From Artocarpus heterophyllus (lineage: Eukaryota; Streptophyta; Magnoliopsida; Rosales; Moraceae): DNA of 64,000 nt. The notes beneath the pieces were generated by a model. The model did no database searches and was not told the origin of the DNA. It saw only the letters and a program-made list of their open reading frames with translations. The stretch is taken from NCBI GenBank assembly GCA_025403435.1, contig CM046335.1, forward strand, positions 9,964,340 through 10,028,339, in the 5' to 3' direction. This document shows positions 1-10,686 of the stretch, piece by piece. The stretch's first letter is position 1, and each line of letters starts with the position of its first letter. The translations under genes were made by a program, and so were the position numbers.

Positions 1-789
1 TATAATTTTTAAATGTGTGTCGTCTTTTGTTGTATATTCATACATAATTATCTTTTCACTTATCTAAGGTCATTTCGTCATGTTTTGTGATTTAAGTAAA
101 ATTTTAACTTGTGAAGGCACTTAATAAAAAGTTTAATAGTTGATTTGATTACAATCACTCCATTCTTTCTTAATATCAAATTTATTTTGCTTACAAGTCT
201 TAGTCCATCAAGCCAAATCAACCAAAATGAAGATATATGATTTGTTTAGTTTAGTGTGATTTCTTTTAAAAAAATTAAACCGGTCAAACCGATAAAATAT
301 AGATTTAACCTTTTATGTTTGTCGATTTTTTCTTTAAACTAATCATAAACTCTCTTATGTCTTAGCCTTTATTTGACACCCATGACTAGAACCACAGTTC
401 CAACCATCCATAATAAAATGCTCTCTACACCTATAGTGTAAAATAAAAAGCACCTATAATGTAAAACTCTCAATAATTACAGTATTTTAAACTAATATTG
501 GTTCCAACTGTGAATGTCATACTTAGTTTAAATAATTCTTTTGATAGGGTTAGAAATTCAAGTGATGCTAATTTCTAAAATATAATTTCCATTAATTTTT
601 ATTAAAACCACATATTATTTACTTTCAGCGTGATTGTGGATAAATATAATACACTTATATCATGTCAAAATTAGGATATAACAAAGTATTTATTTATGAT
701 GCACAAAAAAGTATTTGATGATGTACCATATAAATAAATACATTTTTACATGTTTTTCAAAAAAAATATGGTTGCATACCATGCATGTC

Positions 790-827
<38 letters not shown>

Positions 828-1149
828 AAAGTGTTTTAAAATTAAGTTAAAACTTAAATACTGTAACATGTGATAACTTTATATTTTAACAGTTAAAACT
901 ATGATGATTGGTTCCCAAACACTATTAAAAATAGTCTTGTTACATGCCAACTTCTATATATGTTTTTTTTTTTTTTTTACCTCCTAGATCATGAAGTATG
1001 GAAGACAGCCTACAATTTTAATTTGGTAAATCATTTTACAAAACAATTTGAGGTATCTTTAAAAATAAGCTATGTGACAATCACACCAGTCTTTATTGTT
1101 TCATTTTGAACTGAAGTTTGTGCAATAACATCAATATAAACGTAAAACT
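1..1149. other. AT-rich intergenic DNA, no gene seen
   Basis: No reading frame resembles a known protein. The stretch holds a TA dinucleotide run at about 793-821, poly-A/T tracts and a MITE-like remnant around 840-930 with a 'tgtaacatgtgataacttt' core, related to the MITE family listed elsewhere. Confidence 0.6.
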
Positions 1150-1319
1150 TATTTGGGTTAACGAGACACATGGTCTTTTTTTATTTATAGAGTTGAAATA
1201 TATCTCCAGTTTATGAATATTCTTTATATGTCCCAATGTGTATGTATAAAGACATTATTATTTAAATAATGATATTGTTAGTTTTAATTTATTTTTTAGA
1301 ATAATTAGAATATACATAT

Positions 1320-4317
1320 TGTAATGACCAAGGAAATTTATTAATAAAATCCAATATTAAATTGGGTTTAATTAATGAATTTACCCTTAAAGATTGTATT
1401 TTTTTGTAAAAATTGCAATAATGTATAAATAAGCAGTATTAAATGGATATTTCACTGCGAATGTGATGCAATGCTGGATATTGTTAATACCGATTTTATA
1501 AGTTTAAATACTAATGCTTTTTGTAAATAATATCTATAAAATAAATTTTATATCACAATTAATTGTAAAATTATGATATACACGGATAGATAATTATGGT
1601 ATGAATGGCATACAGAGTTCACAAACACAAGAAACCAGTGTGAAAAGAGGGTCGAAGCAGTATAGGATACTACTAAGTGACAATGCATATATAGAAAATG
1701 TTATGTTTGGCCTCCAAAAATGCACCGAAGGTAAGTAAAATATTTTATATAGTCTAAGGATATGATTTGCACTGATTTTGCCATGGCAATGTAAGAAATA
1801 TACTATTTTGTGAAAAATTACACAGTGTAAATTTTTGGGGACCCACCAAGTGGACACCCACTAAGATTTTATTAGGCCACATGCCTTGAAAGGTGGCCCA
1901 ATCACATTAGGCCACATTAGTAAACCAATGGCTTACTTGGTAAGTCACCTTAAAGGATAAGCATGCATTAAATGTGATTTTAGCCTAATTTTTTTCACTT
2001 CTCATGCTCCAACCCATGGCCACCATTGAAGCTCACTCCCAAGAATTTTTCAACTTCACATATTTGCAAAATTAACCCCATTTAAGTTCAAGAAGCAAAG
2101 CCTAAGGTATTTCATCAAGTTTTAAGGTAAAAACCTAAACTTTTTTCAAGTTTTCTTAGGTTTTTCTTGGGTGAAGAAAGGAAAGTTAATCTAAGGTGTT
2201 TTTGCATGAAAATGGTGTCTAGGAACGAGTTTCAAAGGAGCCTTGGAAGGCTAAAAGCACAAAGTGTTATTTGGGTAAGTTTTGATTTTTCAAAGTTTCA
2301 AAATTATGTGATATTTATTTTGATTTTTATTCTTTCAAAGGTATGTGAGCTTTCAGGCAAAGTTTTGCTTTAATCCTATAGATACATGAATTATGGCATG
2401 GTGATGTTGTGAAATTTATGGTTGAATGCTGAAAATGTTATTTTTTGCAAAATACACTATTTTTGAAATTTTAATGATAGTTTTTCAAAAATAGTGATTG
2501 GGAATGAAAATGACCTAGGAAAAGGTTGAATCTGCTTATATAGTGGCTGCAAGGCAGCTTTGAAATAGATTTTTACAAAAATAACCCAATGACTAAATTG
2601 TAAGAAAAAGTTTTCCCTCGGCAAAATTGAAAAATGCCCAAAAACACCCCTGTGCAGTGAGAATTTTGAAAAAGTTAAAACATGAAAGATGTAGATTTCG
2701 ACGAAACTATTAGGTATACTAGACAGTTCATCAAAAATCTCAATCGTTTGAGAGATTTAATTTTACAAGAATTTGTTAAAACTATAAAAAAATTTAAAAG
2801 GGTAAAAATGTCATTTTTTTTGAAGAATTTTGAATATGGTACTTTAAGCAAACATGCTCCTCATGAAAAATAGAAAATTTTGATTTAAAGAGATTAATTT
2901 CAGTTCTAGGGCTAAAATTGTCAAAATTTTCAGTTAAGGGTCAAAATTGCAAAGTTTAATAAAAATAGGGTTATAGATGTAAAATAAGGAGACCCGACAC
3001 CTCACGGTATTATTCTAAGGTCGATACGTGGCTATTTTTGCTAGAATAGAGAAGTTGAACTCGGAAAGTTTAGTAGGCCCGCCAGGGGCAAAATCGTCAT
3101 TTTTCTCGAGTGATTCGAGTTACTCCAAAACGTTTCAGAAAGAGGAAAAGGAATGATTAGGAAGTTTTCACTATTTGTTAGAGACGATAGGGAAGAATAA
3201 GAAAACCAGTTGTTTTTGGAGTTGTATATAGTTATGCAACTTGAGTTATTAATTAACGATCATTTGCAATTATGCATAGAACCTTGAATAAGTAGTGAAC
3301 ATTTGGCTAATAGCTTTGTAATTAGCCAACAGGATCTTAGAAGTCTAGGAGATAGGGAATTGAAGTCAAGTGCACATAAACCTAAATCAAGTAAGTTCTC
3401 ATCCCACCTACAGTATAAAATTATAGGTATAGAATATGAAATATATATATATATATGTATACTTGTGTGTATATCAAGGTATATACCTGTGTGTATGTTG
3501 TAACATGAATACCTATGAGTGCATTAGTGTATAATCGTGAGTATACAGAATAACTACTTGTGCGTATATAATGACATGTACCTGTGTGTACATTATGCCA
3601 TGTACCTGTGTGTACATTAATGTGTACCTGTGTATATATAAATTATGTATCTGTGTGTACTATGTCATACAAGAGTATTTATGTTTGTGTATAACATGTG
3701 ATTATCACTTCATGCATGGTATGATAACCATAATAAGTGTAATGGTAAATATATCACCAGAAGTTAAGAAAAGTGTCGTACTGACGCCTGACTCAAGAAG
3801 AGTTTAAGAATATAGTACGGTTTCAGTATTACGAAGACCTAAGCGTGCAATGGTACGAACACTTGGGCCCTAGTAAGAGATAAGTTATGAAAATGATAAA
3901 GAATGATCATAAGAAAGCATAATCGAATCACGCATTGTATTGAATATGCATGTGGGCTATATTGGGACTTACTAGGCGTAAGCTCACTAAGTATTTCATG
4001 CTGTAAGTATTTTGACAAGAATGTCAAAATAAATTCATAGTTAAGATGGCGGAGGGATGAGTAATGTGCAGAATAGGTATGAATACTGCCACAAGTTTTG
4101 TTTTCGCTGTAACATATTTTATATTATTTTGAAATGAAAGGTTTAGCAAATAGTATAGTAAAAGAAAGGTTGTTTATGTAAATATATGTCTATGTTTGTA
4201 TTTCAAAAGTTGTTAAAACTAGTATATGTGAAATAGTTATAAAACAAAATTCTAAGTTTTTCTCTATATGTAAGTAAGAAAAGGTTTTATCACAGCCCGA
4301 AAAGGCAGGTTGTGACA
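1320..4317. mobile_element. Solo LTR, about 3.0 kb, Gypsy-like
   Basis: The insert begins 'tgtaatgacc' and ends 'ggttgtgaca', giving TG...CA termini with imperfect inverted symmetry. It is flanked by a perfect 5-bp target duplication, CATAT at 1315-1319 and 4318-4322. The matching uninterrupted site is present near 5945 in the second duplication copy. There are no gag or pol frames, primer binding site or second LTR, so it reads as one long LTR left by recombination. Length and TGTAATGACC-type ends suggest a Gypsy chromovirus of the Tekay/Del kind, but this family call is inference. Confidence 0.75.
3450..3680 (+). repeat. Degenerate short tandem repeat inside the solo LTR
   Basis: Variants of 'gtacctgtgtgtac' recur at irregular spacing of about 20-40 bp, for example around 3484, 3578, 3602 and 3624. 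The ORF across it is repeat-derived and not a gene. Confidence 0.55.
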
Positions 4318-4964
4318 CATATTTAAGATTTTAAACGAATTATGATATTATTGTATTTTAAAAAATCCCTAAAATTAGACTATTTGTTGTTTAAATTAAA
4401 ATTAGTATCCAAAATAACGATTTTGAAATTCCTTGAACTAAAAAGATAGATTTTTTTTTATAGAATCACGATTTTGCTGACAAATTAGAATTAAGATGTT
4501 GTAATTAAATTAATGATACAGTATTTATTGAGTATTTTTTTGTGTCTTATATGTTATATAATTAATATATCATTAAATTGATGATACATAATGAAATTTA
4601 TTTTTTAAGATTGCAAGTGGTAATGACATTTCTGTTTTTTTGGTAATAGGTAATTAAATTAATGAAATAGTATTTATTAAGTCTTTTGTGGGTCTTATAG
4701 GTTATATAATTAATATATCATTAAGTCAATAATACATAATGATAATGATAGTTAATGACATTCATTTTTTAAGACTTCATGTGATAATGATACTTTCTAT
4801 TATGGTGCGCTAATGTTATGGATTGATAATACAAACAATATTACATTAAGTTAATGATATTCATTTTTTACTGCTTCTTGTATTTTTTTTGAAATTCTAT
4901 TGTAAGTAATTTAATGACATGGATGTTTTTTTTTTGTTGTTTAAGTTACGTTATAATTAATTAA

Positions 4965-5508
4965 GGGTATGTTTGTTTCGTGCATTATTTGAACTTAATG
5001 GACTCAAATTTGAATTTGAGTATCAAGAACCATTCGAATACGTGTTTGCTTCCCCCAAAATCTGAATAATTGGAGTATCAAGAATACAAGATTTTAGAAT
5101 TCTCATCCCCCTTAAACTTTTGATACTCAGATTTCGTTACTACAGTAAAAACTAAAATTTTCTCTCTTATATTTAAGAAAAAAATCATAACTTCTTTATT
5201 TGATATCCAATTGAGATGATTCTTTTTTCATTGTGTTCCTAATGAAGAGAGGAATAAATCAAGATTCATATTGCATATTTTTCAAGATCATTAATATTAA
5301 GATTTTATTAGATTTATTTAAAAATCAAAAACTATCTTCACTACCTCTCCAAATATAAATTTTAATTTTATTTTATACTCAGATTAAAACGTAAATACAC
5401 ATCCAAACGTCAATTTAAATAACAGTTTAAATTACTAACTCAAATCATAATTCAAACTACACTAACTCAAATTTAAACACTAATTTGAATCCATTTATCA
5501 AACGAACC
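4965..5508 (+). mobile_element. PIF/Harbinger-like MITE, copy 1
   Basis: The termini are 'gggtatgtttgtttcg' on the left and, read inward from the right, 'ggttcgtttgataaatgg'. TTAA lies on both sides (4961-4964 and 5509-5512), compatible with a TAA/TTA-type target duplication. It has no coding capacity. The sequence at 14140-14672 is the same element in reverse orientation. It is missing from the matching place in the second duplication copy. Confidence 0.65.
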
Positions 5509-5759
5509 TTAAGTATATCTGTATTTTTTAATATTATTTTTTTAACGACTCAACTATGATAAAAATAAGTAGATTTGTTAAAAGAATAAAAATAAATACA
5601 CGATAAATTCTATTTAGAGGGTATTTTTGGATTCTTAATATATGTAATTTAAAAAAGGGACATATAAGTGATATTTGTAAAATGAACACAAATTTTAATT
5701 CAATTCTTAAAAAAGGGTCATATGATGTAATTTTTACTTATACTTATTATCTTATATTT

Positions 5760-6665
5760 ATATTTAGCAAAAATTTGGAACATTTATTAAAATGGTTAAT
5801 AAGACATGTGGCTCTTTTTTATATATGTGTAGTTCATGAATATTCTTTATATGTCTCACTGCATATATAAAAATACATTAATAATCATAATAATGATATT
5901 GTTACTTTTAATATATTTTTTTAGAATAACTATAATAAACGTATTTAAGATTTTAAACGGATTATGATATCATTATATTTAAAAAACCCTTGAAATTAGG
6001 GTGTTTGTTGCTTAAGTTTAAATTAGCATATAAAATAACGATTTTAAAATTTCCTAAAAAGGTGAAATTTTTTTATCGACAAGTTGGATTTATTGACAAA
6101 TTGAAATTAGAGTGTTGTAATTAAATTAATAACATGGCATTATTAAGTCTTTTTATGTGTCTTACTAGTTATATAATTGATATATCATTAAGTTAATGAT
6201 ACGTAATGATAATGATATGTAATGACATTCATTTCTTAAGACTTCAAGTGAATGATATATTTTTTTGGTGATATATAATTAAATTAATGATATAATATTT
6301 ATTAAATCTTTTGTGTATCTTATAGGTTATATAATTGTTATATCATTAAGTTAATGACAATGATAATGATACTCAATGATATTCATTTCATTTTTTTAAG
6401 ACTTCAAATGATAATGATAATGCATCAATTTAATATGTTAAAATAAAAAATATGCATGCATATTTTTTCCCCAATTTAACTATTAGAAAAATAAGGAAAT
6501 CTGTTATAAAAATTTAAATACATGATAATCTTTAGTTAGAGGATATCTCGAAATTTTGAATATATGAAATTTTAAAAAATGGACATATGAGTGATATTTA
6601 CGTAACGAAGACAGATATTAATTCACTGCTTAAAAAGAGACAGATTATGTAATTTTTACAAAGTA
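5760..6665 (+). repeat. Right copy of the tandem duplication, uninterrupted
   Basis: It aligns in order with the left copy and keeps the empty site of the 3-kb solo LTR: 'aaacgtatttaagatt' here against '...catat[LTR]catatttaagatt' there. It is noncoding and AT-rich, with 'attaaattaatgat' sub-repeats. Confidence 0.7.
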
Positions 6666-7616
6666 TTTTGCCATACAATTCTTAGTCCAACCTTACCACA
6701 TTGGGCCTCTTGGGCCTCTACTATTGATTGTGGTGACATAGTAGTTTAAGGGACGTCAACCAAGGCTTCTCCATGCTCCCAACACATATTTTATCTCTTG
6801 CCCGACTCACTTGTGTCTTAGTTAACATGGGTACTAGGGCTAAGATTGGGTGTTAGGCCTTGTGTTGGGAATACTAGAGGTATTTGAGGTCTCGTATGTA
6901 GAAATTTGGTAGACCTCTTACCATTTCATGTGTGATACCAGTATTTTTCCATAATAGCACTGGCTTAGAGGCGTGAAGACACCGTTGATCCCGTTTTAAA
7001 GCATATATATATATATATATATATTACCATACAAAGTGTTGAATAACAAAAACTAAATACATAAAAGTCAGCATTCAAAGGAGTTTCTAAAAAAATTGTT
7101 CTCAGAAAAAAAAGATTGATAAACAAAATGATCTAGAGGATTTTGAATGTTTTATTAAAAATATAATAAGGAAAAAAATTGACAGAAAAATATTAATAGA
7201 AATATTAACAGAAAATATTCAAAATTAGGATTTTGAATGTTTTATTAGATTTTTTTTTTTTTGCAGGAAAATATTAACAGAAAGAAGGTTTGAAAAACTA
7301 TTCCAATGATGGAGAAAAAAAATGCCAGCAAAATAATTTAATGTTAAACAAAATTTAGAACTTCCAATCAAGCTTTGGACTTTGGGATTATTTGTTCTCA
7401 AAATTTCTTAACACAACCTTTATTCCTCCTTAATTTCGAAACCATGACAAATTGACCGCTTTCGCTAGTCTATGGATGAAATGTGCCATTGATGGTACAC
7501 GAGTGGAGAATGTTTAATAAAAACAGTACTAAATAAAAAAAAGATGTAAAAAGTATCTCTCTATTTTCTATCCACCCTGCAACTTCTCTCGATGCCTTTC
7601 TTCATCTACTTTCTTT

Positions 7617-7900
7617 GTGTCTTGCATGGATCTCGCGGGGTGGTTGCACAACTTTTTGAGCATGATAATGGGTGATTTGCGAGAGAAAATTGTTCACTGT
7701 TGCTTGGGTATGTTTGCACAAGTTGTCACATGGCAGGGGCGAAGGAGAAGTTGCCGCGGTGGAGGGTGGGGGGAAACACAGCGCTGCACGGGCAGAGGAC
7801 GAAGCAGATCTCGACCATCGTTGCGGTCATGGGGTCGTTTGCTCTCAACAGGGTGAGGGAAGGAGATTTCAACACAATAGGTGGGGGAGAATATCTTGAC
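7617..7900. other. GC-richer patch with overlapping short ORFs, unidentified
   Basis: About 280 bp is clearly richer in G and C than its surroundings and carries open frames of 75-79 codons in all three plus-strand frames. None shows a domain I recognise. It could be a captured gene fragment or a remnant exon; nothing upstream or downstream extends it. Confidence 0.25.
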
Positions 7901-8194
7901 ACACGGATAAATAAATTTCTTGCTCTTGCAAATTATTAATGCAAGTGTTACCTTTAAATAAGTACAATGTCATGTTTCTTAGTTTACATGTCACAGTATA
8001 TGTACAGTTCTTGTGGAAAGACCTTAACAATGCTGTATCCATGTCTAATTCAATCAAATTATTCCTCAAATTTCACAAATCAAATTAGATCGGTTTGATA
8101 TAGTCTTAGATCGTTAGAAAATGATTCTACATTGAGACCAGATTTACAGTCGTTAAGATACGACCCGAAAGATGACAGGTCGTCACATAAGCCA

Positions 8195-8345
8195 TCAAAT
8201 TGTAGCTTTTGCTGTAGCATGTGAGAGCTTTACACTGTAGCTTTTATTTATTTATTTATTTTACTGTAGCATGTGAGAGTTTTAGACGGTTCAAAATTGA
8301 AAAAGTGGTTCGGATCATAACTGCCAAGCATACTTTAGTAAAAAA
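8195..8345. repeat. MITE remnant of the 'gtgagagctttaca' family
   Basis: It contains two head-to-tail copies of 'tgtagcatgtgagag', at about 8213 and 8264, and ends with 'ctgccaagcatac', a decayed form of the family's 'tgccaaacaccc' end. It is noncoding. Confidence 0.5.
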
Positions 8346-9352
8346 AACTTTGTATTACATTTAGCGCTACTAACATTACTCTTAAAATTCCTTTAAAAAT
8401 AAACATTACTCTTAAAATACACAATGTGCCGAATATCTTAGTCATTAATTAATTTATTTATTTAAGTTTGGGAGCGTGAATATCACTGTGCAATATTGGT
8501 AGTTTCTAGAAAAATATATATTTATTTTTTTATACTTTTTTTTTAGTTTTATTCAAAAATTATACTTTTAGTATTTGATTTCATCGAATGTGTACCTTTA
8601 AATTAGATTTAATATACAAATCTACACCTTACCCTAATCAATAATTAATTTTTACATTTTTAAATGATCAAATTATCCTTAAAAAAACGAAAAAAAACTA
8701 AAACTAAAAAAATATAGCATAAAAAATTAAAAATAAAACACACTAAAAATCAATTTTTGAAGCTATTCTAGGTATTTTAAACATCAAAATTCTAAGTTTA
8801 AAATTTTTTATATTTTAATTTTTTTTTATTTTTTATTTGATGATATTTTGAATAATTTTTAGGTTAAAATCAAAGTTTAACTGAAAAATAGTATAAATTT
8901 ATATATAAAATCTAAATAAAAAATATATATTCGATAAAATAAAAACTAACACCAAGTGTTTAACTAAACTTAAAATCTAGGGTAAGATGGCAAATAACTC
9001 AAAAAGAAAAAACCAATGCTACTGCTTTTATTGACGAATCCACCAACAGCACGTTTTGAAGCAAAATTCCGGCAGGTAAAAAAAAAATATACATAAATAT
9101 AAATAAATATATATATTTATATATATATCAAGCAAAATATTTAAGAATGATAAAGTGTCGGATTGGATTGCGGAAAACTGGAAATGGTCAAGACGCGTTT
9201 TTTAGGAGACAAGTCAAGATGATGTGGACTTTGTTTTAGATAATAGGCATAGGCAGTAAGGGGAAGGAACATTTTCTTTTGAAGGAAAAAAGAAAAATAT
9301 ACATTAAAATTCCTCAAAAACGTTCCGGAAAAAAAAAAAGAAAAGAAAAAAA

Positions 9353-9379
9353 TGACGTCAAAGGTTTAAACCAATGACG
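9353..9379 (+). promoter_or_regulatory. Candidate TGA-bZIP site pair (TGACGTCA and TGACG)
   Basis: A perfect TGACGTCA palindrome at 9353-9360 is followed by a second TGACG at 9375-9379. TGA-class bZIP factors bind TGACG and act in salicylic-acid responses. The pair lies 1.3 kb upstream of the receptor kinase start; function is inference from motif and position. Confidence 0.3.
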
Positions 9380-9913
9380 TTGATATTAACATTGATTTTT
9401 TTTGGTTAAAAAAAAGAGTATTTTACAACTAATTAATAAGTTAAAATTAAAATATTATAATATTTAAGAGTTTTATATTATAAAATACATTTTGTTTATG
9501 TTATATTATGTGAGAATTTTAAACTTCAACAGTTAAAACTAATACATACTGCTACTAATAAAATAATAACATCTAGTCTAATAAAGTGTTTAACAAATAT
9601 GATTAAAACTAATTTTTTTGTTTAAAATATTGTAGTATATGAGAGCTTTATTTTAAAATTTTATCTCATTTAATAACTAAAAAGTTAATTTTTTTTAAAC
9701 ACTTTATAAATATAGATTATATAAGAGACTATGATATATAATTTTATGAGTAACAAATTATATTCGATGAAAATGAATTTTTAATCTGAAACGCTTACAA
9801 CATAACCTTATTTTTGCAATTGAAAGTACGCTTAACAATTATTGTGGAAAAGCAAGTCAAGCGCTAAAAAAAAAAAAAGTCTATGGTGCTCCCTCAGTCC
9901 AAGTCGTCGCTAA

Positions 9914-9945
9914 GCTTGACAAAAATGGCCGGCCTCATTTGACCC
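9914..9945 (+). promoter_or_regulatory. Candidate W-boxes (TTGAC) upstream of the receptor kinase
   Basis: TTGACA occurs near 9916 and TTGACC near 9940. W-boxes are WRKY sites common in defence gene promoters. The motif is short and occurs by chance, so this is only suggestive. Confidence 0.25.
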
Positions 9946-10186
9946 GCTAAAACCTCTATCTCTATCTATCCTATCGGAAGAATTTGCCCAATATCTCTTC
10001 CAATCCTTCTTTCCTATCAGAACCCATCCCAAATTCCCAGCTTTTTTTTTTTTCTCTTTTTCCCACCAAACCGAATCAGAGTTCACACTCATCTCCGAGT
10101 TTTCCTTTCTATTTCTGCAAAAGTCTCTGAATTTTGTCATTGCTTCAAGATAATAATAGACTTTAGACTTCTTAGTAGACTCTGAG

Positions 10187-10197
10187 TATATATATAT
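10187..10197 (+). promoter_or_regulatory. Candidate TATA box of the receptor kinase gene
   Basis: An uninterrupted TA tract sits 500 bp before the proposed start codon and about 120 bp before the proposed leader intron, a fitting place for a core promoter. Runs of this kind are common here, so support is modest. Confidence 0.3.
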
Positions 10198-10318
10198 TTT
10201 TTGGGAAACCGTTTCATCTCTTTCTGAAAAAACCCAAGTCCAGTGGTTGATTCAACAACCCAACAGTGGGTTTTCTGTTCTTGTCGCCTAATTTAGGTTG
10301 TGATTTGTGAATTCCCAG

Positions 10319-10498
10319 GTGGGTCCTTTCTCAATTCTCTCACTACTTTCATTTCTATCTTTTTTTTTCGTTATTTGGTTAAGAAATTTATTTTTCTTAT
10401 TTGCCACTGAGTCTACTCAACGGGGTCAGCTGAATTTTGACTTTCTTTTGCGCTTTGTGTAAGCAAAATTGTTGAACTGAATTGGTTCTTGTTTGCAG
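10319..10498 (+). other. Probable 5'UTR intron of the receptor kinase gene
   Basis: The donor CAG|GTGGGT and the acceptor TTTGCAG|GC, the latter after a pyrimidine-rich stretch, bound a 180-bp T-rich segment lacking coding signals. Leader introns of this size are common in plant receptor genes. No transcript is available here to confirm it. Confidence 0.4.
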
Positions 10499-10686
10499 GC
10501 TTTTTTTTGCTGTTGTTATTGAAGCTAAAGGCGTATGTGAGTTGTTATATTAGCTTAGAGAAATTAGGCTAATTCTTATATGAGTTCTTTAGGTCTTCGT
10601 ATAAAGTAGAAATCAAGTGCCATCTCTTTTGGGATTTTTGGTGTCTATATTTTCTGCATGTGTGTGTATATATATATTCTAAGAAT

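Larger units (their letters stand above)
1150..5740 (+). repeat. Left copy of a tandem duplication, split by two insertions
   Basis: Once the solo LTR (1320-4317) and the MITE (4965-5508) are removed, about 1 kb remains that aligns in order with 5760-6665. Shared landmarks are 'atgaatattctttatatgtc', 'tttaagattttaaacg', 'ttgtaattaaattaat', 'ggttatataatt' and a closing 'gggacatataagtgatattt' block. It is noncoding. A sub-repeat of roughly 150-200 bp ('taattaaattaatga...' to 'acataatg') also occurs twice inside each copy. Copy borders are approximate because the ends fade into AT-rich sequence. Confidence 0.7.
6666..10140. other. Intergenic DNA upstream of the receptor kinase
   Basis: No convincing gene. 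It contains a TA run near 7003-7023, AT-rich low-complexity sequence from 8400 to 9000, a GC-richer patch at 7617-7900, a MITE at 8195-8345 and candidate bZIP and WRKY sites near its right end. Short ORFs here have no recognisable domain. Confidence 0.55.

Noticed and set aside
3450..3680. Possible CRISPR-like repeat array
   Set aside because: Repeat units are degenerate, unequally spaced and lack unique spacers; the host is a plant and the stretch lies inside an LTR.
3303..3807. ORFs rich in Tyr, Cys and Val (66 and 78 codons)
   Set aside because: Translations of the GTGTAC-type tandem repeat inside the solo LTR.
10660..10686. Upstream in-frame ATG of the receptor kinase
   Set aside because: Adds MCVYIYSKN before a good signal peptide; orthologs of this length begin at the inner Met. 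It remains possible.
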